NCBI RefSeq assembly: GCF_001659605.2
Contig: NC_035162.2
Location: 23,920,661-23,984,660 of the forward strand
Direction of reading: 5' to 3'
Source of the DNA: Manihot esculenta
Lineage: Eukaryota; Streptophyta; Magnoliopsida; Malpighiales; Euphorbiaceae
Length of the DNA stretch: 64,000 nt
The position numbers were made by a program, and so were the translations under genes. Of this stretch, positions 32,623-42,542 are shown piece after piece. Numbering within the stretch: the first letter of the stretch is position 1; the number at the start of each line of letters is the position of its first letter. The notes below the pieces were generated by a model that worked only from the letters and a program-made list of their open reading frames with translations, was not told the origin of the DNA and searched no databases.

Positions 32623-34861
32623 TGTAATACCCGGCTAGACTCCGGTATCGGAATTCCTACCGTCCGGTGGAATCTCGGATGTCGGAGACCTCTAGAAGGG
32701 TAGAATCATGTTTTATAAAAATGTTTTAATGTGTTTTATGATTTTGAGTATGAAATTGAATAAGTTTTTGCATGAAAATAGCATTGGAGGAAAACCCAGG
32801 TTCGGCCGCCGAAGGTCAAGTTCGGCCGCCGAACATGCATGCGTTTTGGAGGCACGTTAGGCCCCCGAAAGCATGAGTTAGGGAAGTCAAGGTTCGGCCG
32901 CCGAAAGTCAGGTTCGGCCGCCGAACATTGCATGGATACGGAGGCACATTCGGCCCCCGAACGTGGCCTGGCCAGCCACCTATAAAAGGGTCCCTTAGCC
33001 GAAAATGGGCGAGCTTTTTCTCCCCATTTCGGCCAAGGTGAGCATTCCGCCATCCTTCCCCAATCTTGAGTTTTTCCTTCCTTTTTCCATGATCTTTACA
33101 AGTTTATAACTTTGGTTTTGAAGATCTTTGAGCTTAGAACGAGTTTTGGAGCTTGGAGACCAAAAGTTGGAACTTCTCCCATCTCCAAGTTTAGATCTCC
33201 TCAACCCTCGATCTTCAAGAGGTAAGAGCTGATCTTAAGCTCAATGTATGATTTAAACAAGTTTTATGAAGTTTTAAGGGATAGAATGCATGTTAGGGCA
33301 TATGTTGAACCTATGGGTTTTTTATGACTTTTTGAACAATGTAGCTTGATTGTGTGTGATTGAAGTGTTGTAGATGGGGTATATGCATGTTTGAGGCCCC
33401 TAGGAACTTGTATGCATGCTTTGGTTGAAAAATATGCATGTTTGGAAGGTTTGGAGGCGAAATGTGCTAAGGGAGCCAAGTTTCTGCCCTTTGGCAGAAA
33501 CCAGGTTCGGCAGCCGAAGGTACTTTCGGCCGCCGAACATGGCTGGGGAGGCAGGCCTTTCGGCTGCCGAAGTTGCCCCCGAAAAGAGACTTTCGTCTCT
33601 GTCTGGGACTTTCGGCCGCCGAAGGTGCCGCCGAACCTACCTGAGTTTCTTCTCTGTCCAGGACTTTCGGCCGCCGAAGGTGCCGCCGAAAGTGCCCTGT
33701 TCAGCCATTTCATGCATATCTCTATGTGATATTTTCAGGATGTTTTAGGGGGTTTTTGGGGAATATTTTAGAGTTATGTTCAGGTATGTTTGGTCCCTCA
33801 TTTGAGTCCACCTGTGTAGGTTCGGACCCGAGGAACCGAGGACCCCAGCAGTGAGTTCAGCTGCTTCGGTATTGTCAGAGTCAGCCAGAGGTGAGTGGAA
33901 CTATAACTTAATCTTTTAAATTAAATGTTTTATCATGTTTCATGCATCATGATTATGCAATAGGATGATTGCATTAGTTTTCACGAATATGCCGCATTGC
34001 ATAAATTGTTGTTGTTGTGGGTGAATGTCGGATGACCCAGTTAGTCCAAGACAGGAAGACCAGGCCCCATGCTACAGGCCTGGCACAGAGTAAACAAGTC
34101 CAGGCCCCAGTCTACAGGCCTGGCACAGAGTAAGGCACGGTTATGGGACTCGAAGACCAGGAGCCCAGAGGAGGCCCTGGAAAATGGTAAGTAATGTATG
34201 TATGACAGGAAGACCAGGACCCCATGCTACGGCTTGGCACAGAGTTAACTTGGACTATTTGGTGACAAGTTCACCCAACCCTTATGTGAATTGTTTGTGT
34301 TATGATGCATTTCATAGAGCATGGTGTTGATGTGTTTTAATAGCTCTACTCACTGGGCTTTTAGCTCACCCCTCTCCCTTTACCCCCAGGCTTGCAGGTA
34401 CAGTATAGTGCAGGAGTCCGGATAGAGTAAAGAAGTCATGCTTATGTAATAGCTAGCAATGGACATGATCAAATTGTAATGTAAAGTATTAATCAGTATA
34501 GTTATGAGACGATGTTTATGGATGTTAGAGGTGTGCTTGACCATAGATTGTTGTATCCCTTTTAAACATGATCTTAGAGATTTATATGATGTTTATGTAT
34601 ACCAACTCAACAGATGTTATGTTGCCCATTGGGGGCACAGATGAGATCCCACAAAGGGATCAATGTTATGTTAATGTTATGCACAGGTTGAGTTTGGTTG
34701 ATGCTTATGGAAAGAAAAGTTTTAATTTTTATGCATGTGGTTGATCATGTATGGGATTATACAGGTTTACAGGTTATATGTCAGGCTTGCTACGGGTCCC
34801 GGCGGCCTTAAGTCGACCCGGATCCTAGCGCCGGTAGCGGTCCGATTTTCAGGTCGTTACA
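32623..34861 (+). repeat. 3' LTR of element H (2239 bp)
   Basis: Same length as the 5' LTR and identical except for three bases seen by eye. The predicted leader intron here is 33222-33819. It is followed by TSD GTTCT and the rest of the C 3' LTR. Confidence 0.95.
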
Positions 34862-36437
34862 GTTCTGAAGATGCCAGAGGCTTCTAGAGGGGTAAAATGT
34901 ATTTTTTAAAATGTTTTTACTGATTTTATGGTTTTAAATGGAAAAAGAATTGAGTTTTGAAAAGAAAAGACCAAGGAGGCATTTGCCAGGTTCGGCCGCC
35001 GAAAGTGAAGTTCGGCCGCCGAACATGGGAAGGCTTCGGGAGCGCCTTTGGCCTCTGAAAGTCTTGTTTGAACGAGCCAAGGTTCGGCCGCCGAACATGC
35101 ATGAGTTTAGGGGGCACGTTAGGCTGCCGAAGGTCGTTGACCAGGCCACTTATAAAGAGCCCTCAGATCGGAAATGGGCGAGTTTTCTCTCCATTCTCGA
35201 GTTCAGAGTTTTCAAGCTTAGATCTAAGTTTTGGGAGTTTGGAGACCCAAGGAGTAGTTTCCTCCTATCTCCAAGTTAGGGATCACACCAACCCTCGAGC
35301 TCCAAGAGGATTGGACCCGAGGCCATCAGTGTTAGCAGTTGCAGAGTCGGTCCAGCGTCTGCCAGAGGTGAGTAGAACTAACTTAATCTTTTATTTTACG
35401 AAATCAAATGCCTAAAGCATGTTCATGCATCATGTTTATATGTAATAGGTTGATTGCACTAGTTACACGAATATGACGCATTGCATAATATGATGAATGT
35501 GATGATGTGGATGGACCAGGGCGACCCCACTAGCCCTAGAGATGTTGTAAGACCTGGCCGGGCCAGGCATACACATACAGATATTGTAAGACCTGGCCGG
35601 GCTAGGCATACTGAGGTTTTAAGACCTGGCCGGGCCAGGCATACTGACACTGGAGGGAGTTTTGGGGTTAGGTCCAATCCGTTATGTGAATTGTTTGTGC
35701 TGTGGCGCATTTCATGAAAGCATGTAATTAATGAACTGTTTTCTTTGTTTCTACTCACTGGGCTTTTTAGCTCACCCCTCTCCCCTAACCCCAGTGTTGC
35801 AGGTAGAAGGTCGACCGGGAAGTCTCAAGAGTTAAGGTTGTGCTTATGTAATAGATTAGAGTTGTGTGGACATGTAATGTGAATTGAGATAATGGATTGT
35901 AAGATAATGAAATGTAATGTAATGTAAAGTAAAGTAGAGTTATATTTATGGATTAGAACTGTGCTTGGCCCTAAGACTTGGCTAGTCCCTTTTTAATACA
36001 TGATGTATGTAATGTTTTAGATGTTGAGTTGTGTTTGAACTAAACTGGTGGCATGTGTTGTTTACCACGCTAGTGTTTGATGAGGACTCTAGTGGAGGTC
36101 TTATGTTTGTGGTTTTGATGCATACACAGGTTAGGTTCTAGTTCTTTGGATGTGACTCCGGTTTGATGTATGTTATGTTGACCCAGCTAGAGTCTTGATG
36201 AGGGCTCTAGTAAGGGGTTTTTGATGTTTTCAGTTATGTTGCATACAGGTCAAGCTCGGTATTTACATCATATGTTTAAGTTTTATGTTAATGTTTTGAT
36301 CATGTATGGGATTTGACCAGGTGATAGGAGGTATGTTTGGCTTGCTACGGGTCCCGGCGGCCTTAAGCCGATCTGGATCCTAGCGCCGGTGGCGGTTCGG
36401 GCCGTTACAGAGGGGTATCGATTTTCGGGTTGTTACA

Positions 36438-36442
36438 ATCTA
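36438..36442. repeat. Target-site duplication of element C, right copy (ATCTA)
   Basis: Identical to 5996-6000. Confidence 0.9.
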
Positions 36443-36849
36443 GCGCTGGCTCTGACTCAGACTACCTCCCTTCTTAAGAGCCCTGCCTATCTATTCTTAT
36501 TTCAAAGGACGCTCTAAGGCCTGGGTACCGTCATCGCCTGAATGCTATCAAAAACGACAATCTCTACGACAACATTATCCACTTTGCAATGGAGAGTGCT
36601 CTCTATGCATACATGGCCAAGAAGCATAATAAGGTTCTGAGGTGCGAGTTCGGTGCACAATAGACGAATCAGAATCTCCTTCGGGAAGAGTGCTTGAGGC
36701 TGAAGGCTCGAGTTGATGAAGTGGTTGGCGCCTATGCAGCCTCTCTGATACTCAAGTTAGTAAACTGCATAAAAGAGCAAATGTAAGAAATTGCTTAGAA
36801 TTCAAGAGTAGCATCTTCCTTCTAAGAGCAAAGGGATTAGATTCATAAA
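36443..36849 (+). other. Unrecognised old fragment right of element C
   Basis: This continues the sequence at 5852-5995. A short frame around 36590-36660 (MESALYAYMAKKHNK) ends at a stop at 36661. It is weakly gag-like, but I cannot assign it. GC content is higher than in the AT-rich DNA that follows, which suggests an old coding or transposon fragment. Confidence 0.4.
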
Positions 36850-38400
36850 AAATAACATGCATTGACTCTTCAACTATCAAAATTTCTTATTGAATACTCT
36901 ATATGATTTACTAGTTATCCTAAGAAAATACTTTCATCGATTTTAGAATCAAATTTATCCAAATTATCCTTATTGTTTAAGATAAAACATTTACAATCAA
37001 AAACTCTAAAATAACTAACTGTAAATTTTCTTCCATTTCAAAGCTCATAAGGGGTTTTATTTAAAAAATGTCTAATTAAAACTCGATTTGAAACTTAACA
37101 AGCTGTATTAATGGCTTCCACACAAAAATAGGTAGGTAAATTATATTCTCTTAACATAGTCCTCTCCATATCTAAAAGAGTTCTATTTTTTTTAACACCA
37201 TTTTATTGGGGAGTACTAAGAGATGAAAAATTAAGAGTGATTCCTAACTTATTATAAAAAACTTTAAATTTCTCATTTTCAAATTCTGTACCATGATCAC
37301 TCCTTATTGAAGAAATTTGATAACTTTTTTCATTTTGAACTTTTTTTGTAAAACTTTTTTTGTAAAACTTTTAAAAGTATCAAAATAATTATCCTCATAA
37401 ACAAGGAATATAACTAAAATATACCTAGAGTAGTCATCTACTATGACAAAACCATAATGCATGCCACCAAGACTAGCTATTTTAGTTGGACTAAACAAAT
37501 CCATATACAAAACAAGTGATTGCCTTGTTAATGGATTTAAAAGAGCTTCTAACTTACTCTCTTGACAAACACAACACACTTTGTCCTTTTCAAATTTGAT
37601 CGTTAGAAGGCCATCAACTAGCTCATCCTTATTCAAATTTTTGAGAAGATCCATACTAGAATGAGAGAGCCTTTTATGCTAAACCTAAGAATTGGTTAGA
37701 TATAGCTTGTAAATTAATAACGTAAATATTTTCAGCTCTTTCACCAACAAACAATGTTTTGTTATCCGGCATTCTAATGACAAAGCATGATTTTGGTTTA
37801 AAGATGACTCTACAACCTTTATCACATAATTGGCTTACACTTAACAAATTATGTTTTAAACCATAAACTAAAAGAATTTTATCAAGAATATGAGAGTTTC
37901 CTTATCAACCTTACCTATTCTCACAATTTTACCTTTTCTATTGTCTCTAAAGGTTACTTGTCAACTACTATCCTTTTTTTCAAGAGAGATGAAATGACTT
38001 GAATTTTCAATTATGTGTATTGAACAACTATTATCTAAATACCATTTGTTTTTAAGTTTTAAGGATTTCAAGCACACCTACAAAAAGAGATTAAACAACT
38101 TTAGGTACCCAAATATACTTGGGTTCTCGGGGGTTAGTCATTTCATTTTTCGATTTTCATATACTTTCATATCTAAAATGTACTTTTCTAATAGTACATG
38201 TATAGTTGGTATGACCAAACTTGTCACAATAATGACAATGACCATTAAACCTTCTTGGTCTAGGTCCATAAATGAATGAGCGTGCTTGTGTTCTCATATA
38301 ACTTTTTCTCCTTTGTCCATTATAAACATATGAGCAAGAGATATGACGAGTGTGATGATTATGTGAATTAGAAATATAATTTTTATTTTATTTAATTTTA
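36850..38400 (-). pseudogene. Ty1/copia pol remnant
   Basis: On the minus strand, from right to left: a zinc knuckle of CX2CX4HX4C type (CHYCDKFGHTNYTC, about 38215-38256), a protease-like WYLDNSCSIH near 38045, a GAG-pre-integrase segment, and an open stretch 37654-37304 with CQESK and the integrase-core sequence GFVIVDDYSRY. The frame then continues through a DHGTEF-like motif near 37290 to about 36900. Stops and frameshifts interrupt it, and RT, RNase H and LTRs are not seen. Domain order (protease, integrase first) marks it as Ty1/copia, unlike all surrounding elements. Confidence 0.85.
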
Positions 38401-38552
38401 AAATTAAAATTTATTTACTCTCAATCCTTTTAAGTGAAGTAGAAATATATTGATAAATTAAAATAAATTAGCATGAGAGTTTATATTTTATACTCTTGTG
38501 TATAAAACTTTTATTTCATTTAACCAATTTAAGAGAATATAAAAATTTAAAG

Positions 38553-38557
38553 TAAGC
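38553..38557. repeat. Target-site duplication of LTR I (TAAGC)
   Basis: TAAGC at 38553-38557 and 40704-40708 flank LTR I. Confidence 0.92.
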
Positions 38558-40703
38558 TGTAATACCCGGCTCGAGTCCGGCATCGGAATTCCTGTAGTCC
38601 GGTGGAATCTCGGGTGTCGGAACCCTCGAGAAGGGTAATGCATATGTTTTCCACGGTTTTTCACTTGTTTTCATGTTTTGAAGTGTTACAAGACTTGAGT
38701 TTTAAAAGAAAAGCAACAAGGGAGAAATGCAAAGGTTCGGCCGCCGAAGGTCACTTTAGGCCGCCGAACATTGCATGGTTGCGGCTTCACGTTCGGCTGC
38801 CGAAGGTGGTCTGGCCAGCCACCTATAAAAGGGCCAAAGGTCGGTGAGAGGAGGGTATTTTCTCCTCCACTTGCAGCCAGAGGTGAGTTTCAGCCTCTCC
38901 ACGTTGACTTTCATATTTTCCATGATTTTCATCAAATCTTTCAAGAGTTTTAAGAGTTTTGGTGATTTATGAAGGTTTTGAGCAAAAGAACCAAGTTTTG
39001 AAGCTTGGAGCTTTGGAAGCACTTTTCTTCCTATCTCCACGTTAGGATCCTTCATCCTTAAGTTCTTTAAGAGGTAAGTGAAGATCCTGAGCTTCTTTGA
39101 GGATTTTGAAAGGTTTTATGAAGTTTGTATGGGTAGTATGCATGTTTAGGTTTAGGTGAGGTTTTTGGTGATTTGTGGTGTTCCAGCATGGTTCAGTGTT
39201 ATGTGCTAGGTTTGTTTGGGGTTTTAGGGTAGTTTTAGACCCCTTTGTGCATATATATGTGTATATGCTAGTTGGGAGTAGTTGATATGCATGTTTGTAG
39301 GTTTTTGGGCAAAGTTTGCATGAAACAGAGCAGGGTTCTGCCCTTCGGGCAAAACCAGGTTCGGCCGCCGAAGGAAGGTTCGGCCGCCGAACCCTTTGTG
39401 GAGGCAGTTCGGCTGCCAAAGGTTGCCCCCGAAAGCTAGGCTTTCGGTTTAGAAAGGGACTTTCGGCCGCCGAAAGAGGGAGTTTGGCCGCCGAAAGTGT
39501 GTGAGTTTCGTCTCTGGACGAGACCTTCGGCCGCCGAAGGTGCCGCCGAACATGCATGAGTTTCGTCTCTAGAGCAGGGTTTCGGCCGCCGAATCTGCCG
39601 CCGAAAGTGCCCTGTCCAGCTTTCTTTTGCATGTTTTATGTGATGGTTTGAGGATTGTTTAGGGGGGTTTTTGGGGAGTTTCTTAGAGATGTGCTTGAGT
39701 GAGTTTAGTCCCTTATTTGAGTCCACCTGTGTAGGAACGGACCAGAGGAATCAGGGAGGTCAGCAGTGAGTCCAGTGTCAGAACCTGCAGAGTCAGTTCA
39801 GAGCTAACCAAAGGTGAGTGGAATTTAACTTAATGTTTTAATCTGAGAACGGAATATTTTATCATGCTTCATGCATCATGAATATGCTATAGGGTGAGTG
39901 CATTAGTGTACACAAAGATGATGCATTGCATTTATCCTTGTACTTGGCATTGCTCCTTGTACATTGTTTATGTGAGACGGCACGGACTTCGTGAGGATTC
40001 ATTAGCCCTCAGAGGAAAGACCTGGAACAGCCCTACGGGGACCAGGCACAACACAAAGACCTGGAACAGCCCTACGGGGACCAGGCAAATGGTACTCCGG
40101 TACCCCAGATGAGATAGAGGGATTTTTGATCCGTCCGGCCGAGGTGATGTGCTTATATGTTGCATTCCATGAGAGCATGTTTTATCACCTGTTATTTGAC
40201 TATTCTACTCACTGGGCTATAGTAGCTCATCCCTCTCCCCTAACTCCAGTTGTGCAGGTTCAGAGGTCAGAGAGAACTCAGCAGGGTACAGGAAGAGTAC
40301 AGAGTTTTGTAATAGCTAGTGTGGACATGTAATTGTATAGAGATAATGTATAGAAGGGTGCTTGATTCATAAGACTTGTAATCCCTTTGTGGAGTCACAT
40401 GATCAGTTTATGTATGTTTCTTTATTGTTGTATGTTTATGAGCAAAACCAGGCTTAACATGATGAGTTTGATCCGCCTAGGGCCATGAGGAGCTCTAGTA
40501 GGGATTAGTAGAGCCCAGAGAGAGTGCATGCACAGGTTAAGCCTTGGAATGAAGAAAAGTTTTATGTTTTTACAGCAATTGTATGATCATGTATGGGATT
40601 TCACAGGTCTACAGACAGGATAGCAGGCTTACTACGGGTCCCGGCGACCTTAAGTCGATCTGGATCCTAGTGCCGGTGGCAGTTCGGTTTCCGGGCTGTT
40701 ACA
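38558..40703 (+). mobile_element. Solo LTR I (2146 bp), divergent subfamily
   Basis: It runs from TGTAATACCCGGCTCGAG to ...TTTCCGGGCTGTTACA with TSD TAAGC and no internal region. It is clearly more diverged from H than F or G are. It keeps palindromic units at about 38734-38805, TATAAAA at 38824, the predicted leader intron 39074-39734 (GAG|GTAAGTG ... TGTGTAG|GAACGG) with its own palindromic cluster (39358-39605), and a two-copy 37-bp minisatellite at 40017-40088 with a GACCTGG...CCAGGC core. Confidence 0.93.
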
Positions 40704-40708
40704 TAAGC

Positions 40709-42480
40709 AGTTGATATAAATATCCTTGAACATATTATTTTAATAATCTTATTTTTAAAATTAATCTAGTAGCATTTTTATTAATTTAAGTATTTTTTTA
40801 TTTTTTTTCAAACTCCAAAATTAATTTAAGTAATAAAAATATCATCTAAATTATATCTTTATTTAAAAGATTTAATATCACTATATTTTTACATATATCT
40901 TTTAATTTTTTTAATTAATTATAAAATTAATTTAAATAATAAATTTATTATTTATTTTAATAAAATTATTATTTATTATCAACTATAAAATAATTAATAG
41001 CTATTGTAAATAAATAAAAGAGTTAAGGGCATTACAGAAAATTTTAATATTTTCCTCTCTTTTCACTTATATATATATATATATATATATAGTATAGATA
41101 AAATAATATTAAAATTAAAAAAATTAATTATTTTTTAAAATAATTTTAAAATAATCGAAAAATTAATTTTTAGTCTCTAAGGTACATCGTAATTAACGGA
41201 TTCATCTCTCTATTTTTAGAATTTAATACTTTCGTGTATATATATATATATATATAAAATAATAAAAAAATTAATTATTTTTTAAAATAATTTTAAAATA
41301 ATCAGAAAATTAATTTTTAGTCTTTAAGGTACATTGTAATTACCGGATCCATCCCTCTATTTTTAGAATCTAATACTTTCGTCTGAGATTTAATTCCGTC
41401 AAAATTAGAGATATTTCCATAAAAAAATACTGTTGATGATGGAAAAATGACCGAATTACTATTTTTAGAATTCAAAACTTTAGTTCATGAAATTTAATTC
41501 TTATAAATTTATATGTCACTCTCTCAAAGAATTAAAGAAAAAAATATATTTTCATCCCTAAAATATTATATAATTTCAATACTTTAGTCTCCGAAATTTA
41601 ATTTCGTCAAAATTCAAGGGAGAAAATCTCAAACTCAATCTCCATAAATAAATAAAAATTTCAATAGAAATAAAAATCAAAATATATAAAATTTAAATTA
41701 TTAAAAATAAAAAATTAAAATTCAATAGAAATAGTTTTTGTGATGCCGTTCGTTGTTGATCACGGCTTACTATTTAAAAAATTTATTAAAATGGCTGGTA
41801 TTTTAAAAAGTCTACTAATTAGTTTTTCTGTTAATTTTAATCGTTAAGTATTATAAAAAAAATCTAAAATACCTCTGATATGGAGGGACTAATTAGTAAA
41901 TTTTTTAATGATTTGAGGGACCTACTAATAATTTTTTCTAAACTATAGGGACTAAATAGTAAAATATTTAATGATAAAATTAACTGAAAAACTAATTAGT
42001 AGACTTTTTAAAATGTGAAAGATATTTTTTTCATATTATAAAGACTAAATATTAATTTTTTTATTTTATTATTGATAAGGATATTTTTAAATTTATATTT
42101 ATTCTCATTTTTTTTATGAAGCAGAAATAATTGACTTAATATAAATTTTTGATAGAGAAATTTAGATTTTGACAGAATTAAATTTAAGTCTAAAAATAGA
42201 GAGTTAAATCCATTAATTATACTATATTTTAAGAAATTTTTTCTAAAATAAATAAGAACATATTTTTTTTTTTGTATATTGTAATTCACCAAATATTATT
42301 ATAAAAATTTTATAAAATCCATTTAAATCCTATCAAAACTTTGATAGAATTGAAAGAATTATTTTAATTATGGGAGTTTTAATTGTAATTTAATTTTAAA
42401 TTTTTAAAATTAAAATTTGATTTCTATTTTTTTTTCTATTCGAACCAAATACCTTCAAAAAAATTTTAGAAATGGAAATT
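40709..42480. other. AT-rich intergenic DNA with small repeats
   Basis: No gene is visible. It contains a TA microsatellite near 41069-41090, an imperfect tandem duplication with a period of about 147 bp (about 41095-41390; marker GTCTCTAAGGTACATCGTAA at 41173 and its variant at 41320), a partial inverted copy of that unit at about 42185-42240, and a small foldback element at 41799-42016. It separates the retrotransposon nest from the gene. Confidence 0.7.
41799..42016. repeat. Small foldback (MITE-like) element
   Basis: The arms 41799-41855 and 41965-42016 are inverted copies of each other (AAAAAGTCTACTAATTAG and its complement) with a spacer of about 110 bp. It is non-coding, and I could not define a target-site duplication. 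Confidence 0.6.
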
Positions 42481-42499
42481 CAACCTAACACAGTGAAAA

Positions 42500-42505
42500 G
42501 GCCCA
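42500..42505 (-). promoter_or_regulatory. Site II (TGGGCC) element upstream of the NSUN6-like gene
   Basis: GGCCCA on the plus strand is TGGGCC on the minus strand, the plant site II/TCP-type element common in promoters of translation and ribosome-related genes. It lies 38 bp before the ATG at 42543, so it could be promoter or 5' UTR. No clear TATA box is seen. Confidence 0.4.
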
Positions 42506-42542
42506 AATGAAATTCCTGTTCAGTATACTGCCTTCGAATTGA

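Larger units (their letters stand above)
25017..34861 (+). mobile_element. Element H: intact, young Ty3/gypsy chromovirus (Tekay/Del-like)
   Basis: H is a complete 9845-bp element with two LTRs of 2239 bp each, a tRNA-Met primer site, one 1694-codon gag-pol frame, a polypurine tract and a perfect TSD. Reading the two LTRs side by side I find only three differences: two adjacent bases near 25624/33230 and one near 27245/34851. That implies insertion on a scale of tens of thousands of years at usual plant LTR rates, an inference from a manual count. It has the parts needed for autonomous movement. Whether it is expressed cannot be seen. Confidence 0.96.
6001..36437 (+). mobile_element. Element C: Ty3/gypsy retrotransposon hosting elements D and H
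   Basis: C is a plus-strand element with two short LTRs (6001-7680 and 24944-36437 minus H), a tRNA-Met-type primer site, a polypurine tract and TSD ATCTA. After removing D (7757-22665) its internal region is only about 2.35 kb. It keeps broken gag, a protease remnant, the first part of RT and the chromodomain end, while RNase H and most of integrase are deleted. It is a non-autonomous or decayed member of the same family as D and H. It must predate both, since they sit inside it. Confidence 0.92.
24944..36437 (+). repeat. 3' LTR of element C, split by element H
   Basis: The pieces are 24944-25016 and 34867-36437. The join is exact at GGGAGTTCT|GAAGATGCC, as in the 5' LTR (6089-6100). This copy also lacks the predicted leader intron, at 35308/35309. 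It has one palindromic unit fewer than the 5' LTR (35081-35100 against 6309-6345). TSD ATCTA follows at 36438. Confidence 0.93.

Noticed and set aside
37304..37654. Minus-strand 116-residue frame as a host gene
   Set aside because: Its sequence (CQESK, GFVIVDDYSRY) is Ty1/copia integrase, and flanking broken frames continue the same polyprotein.
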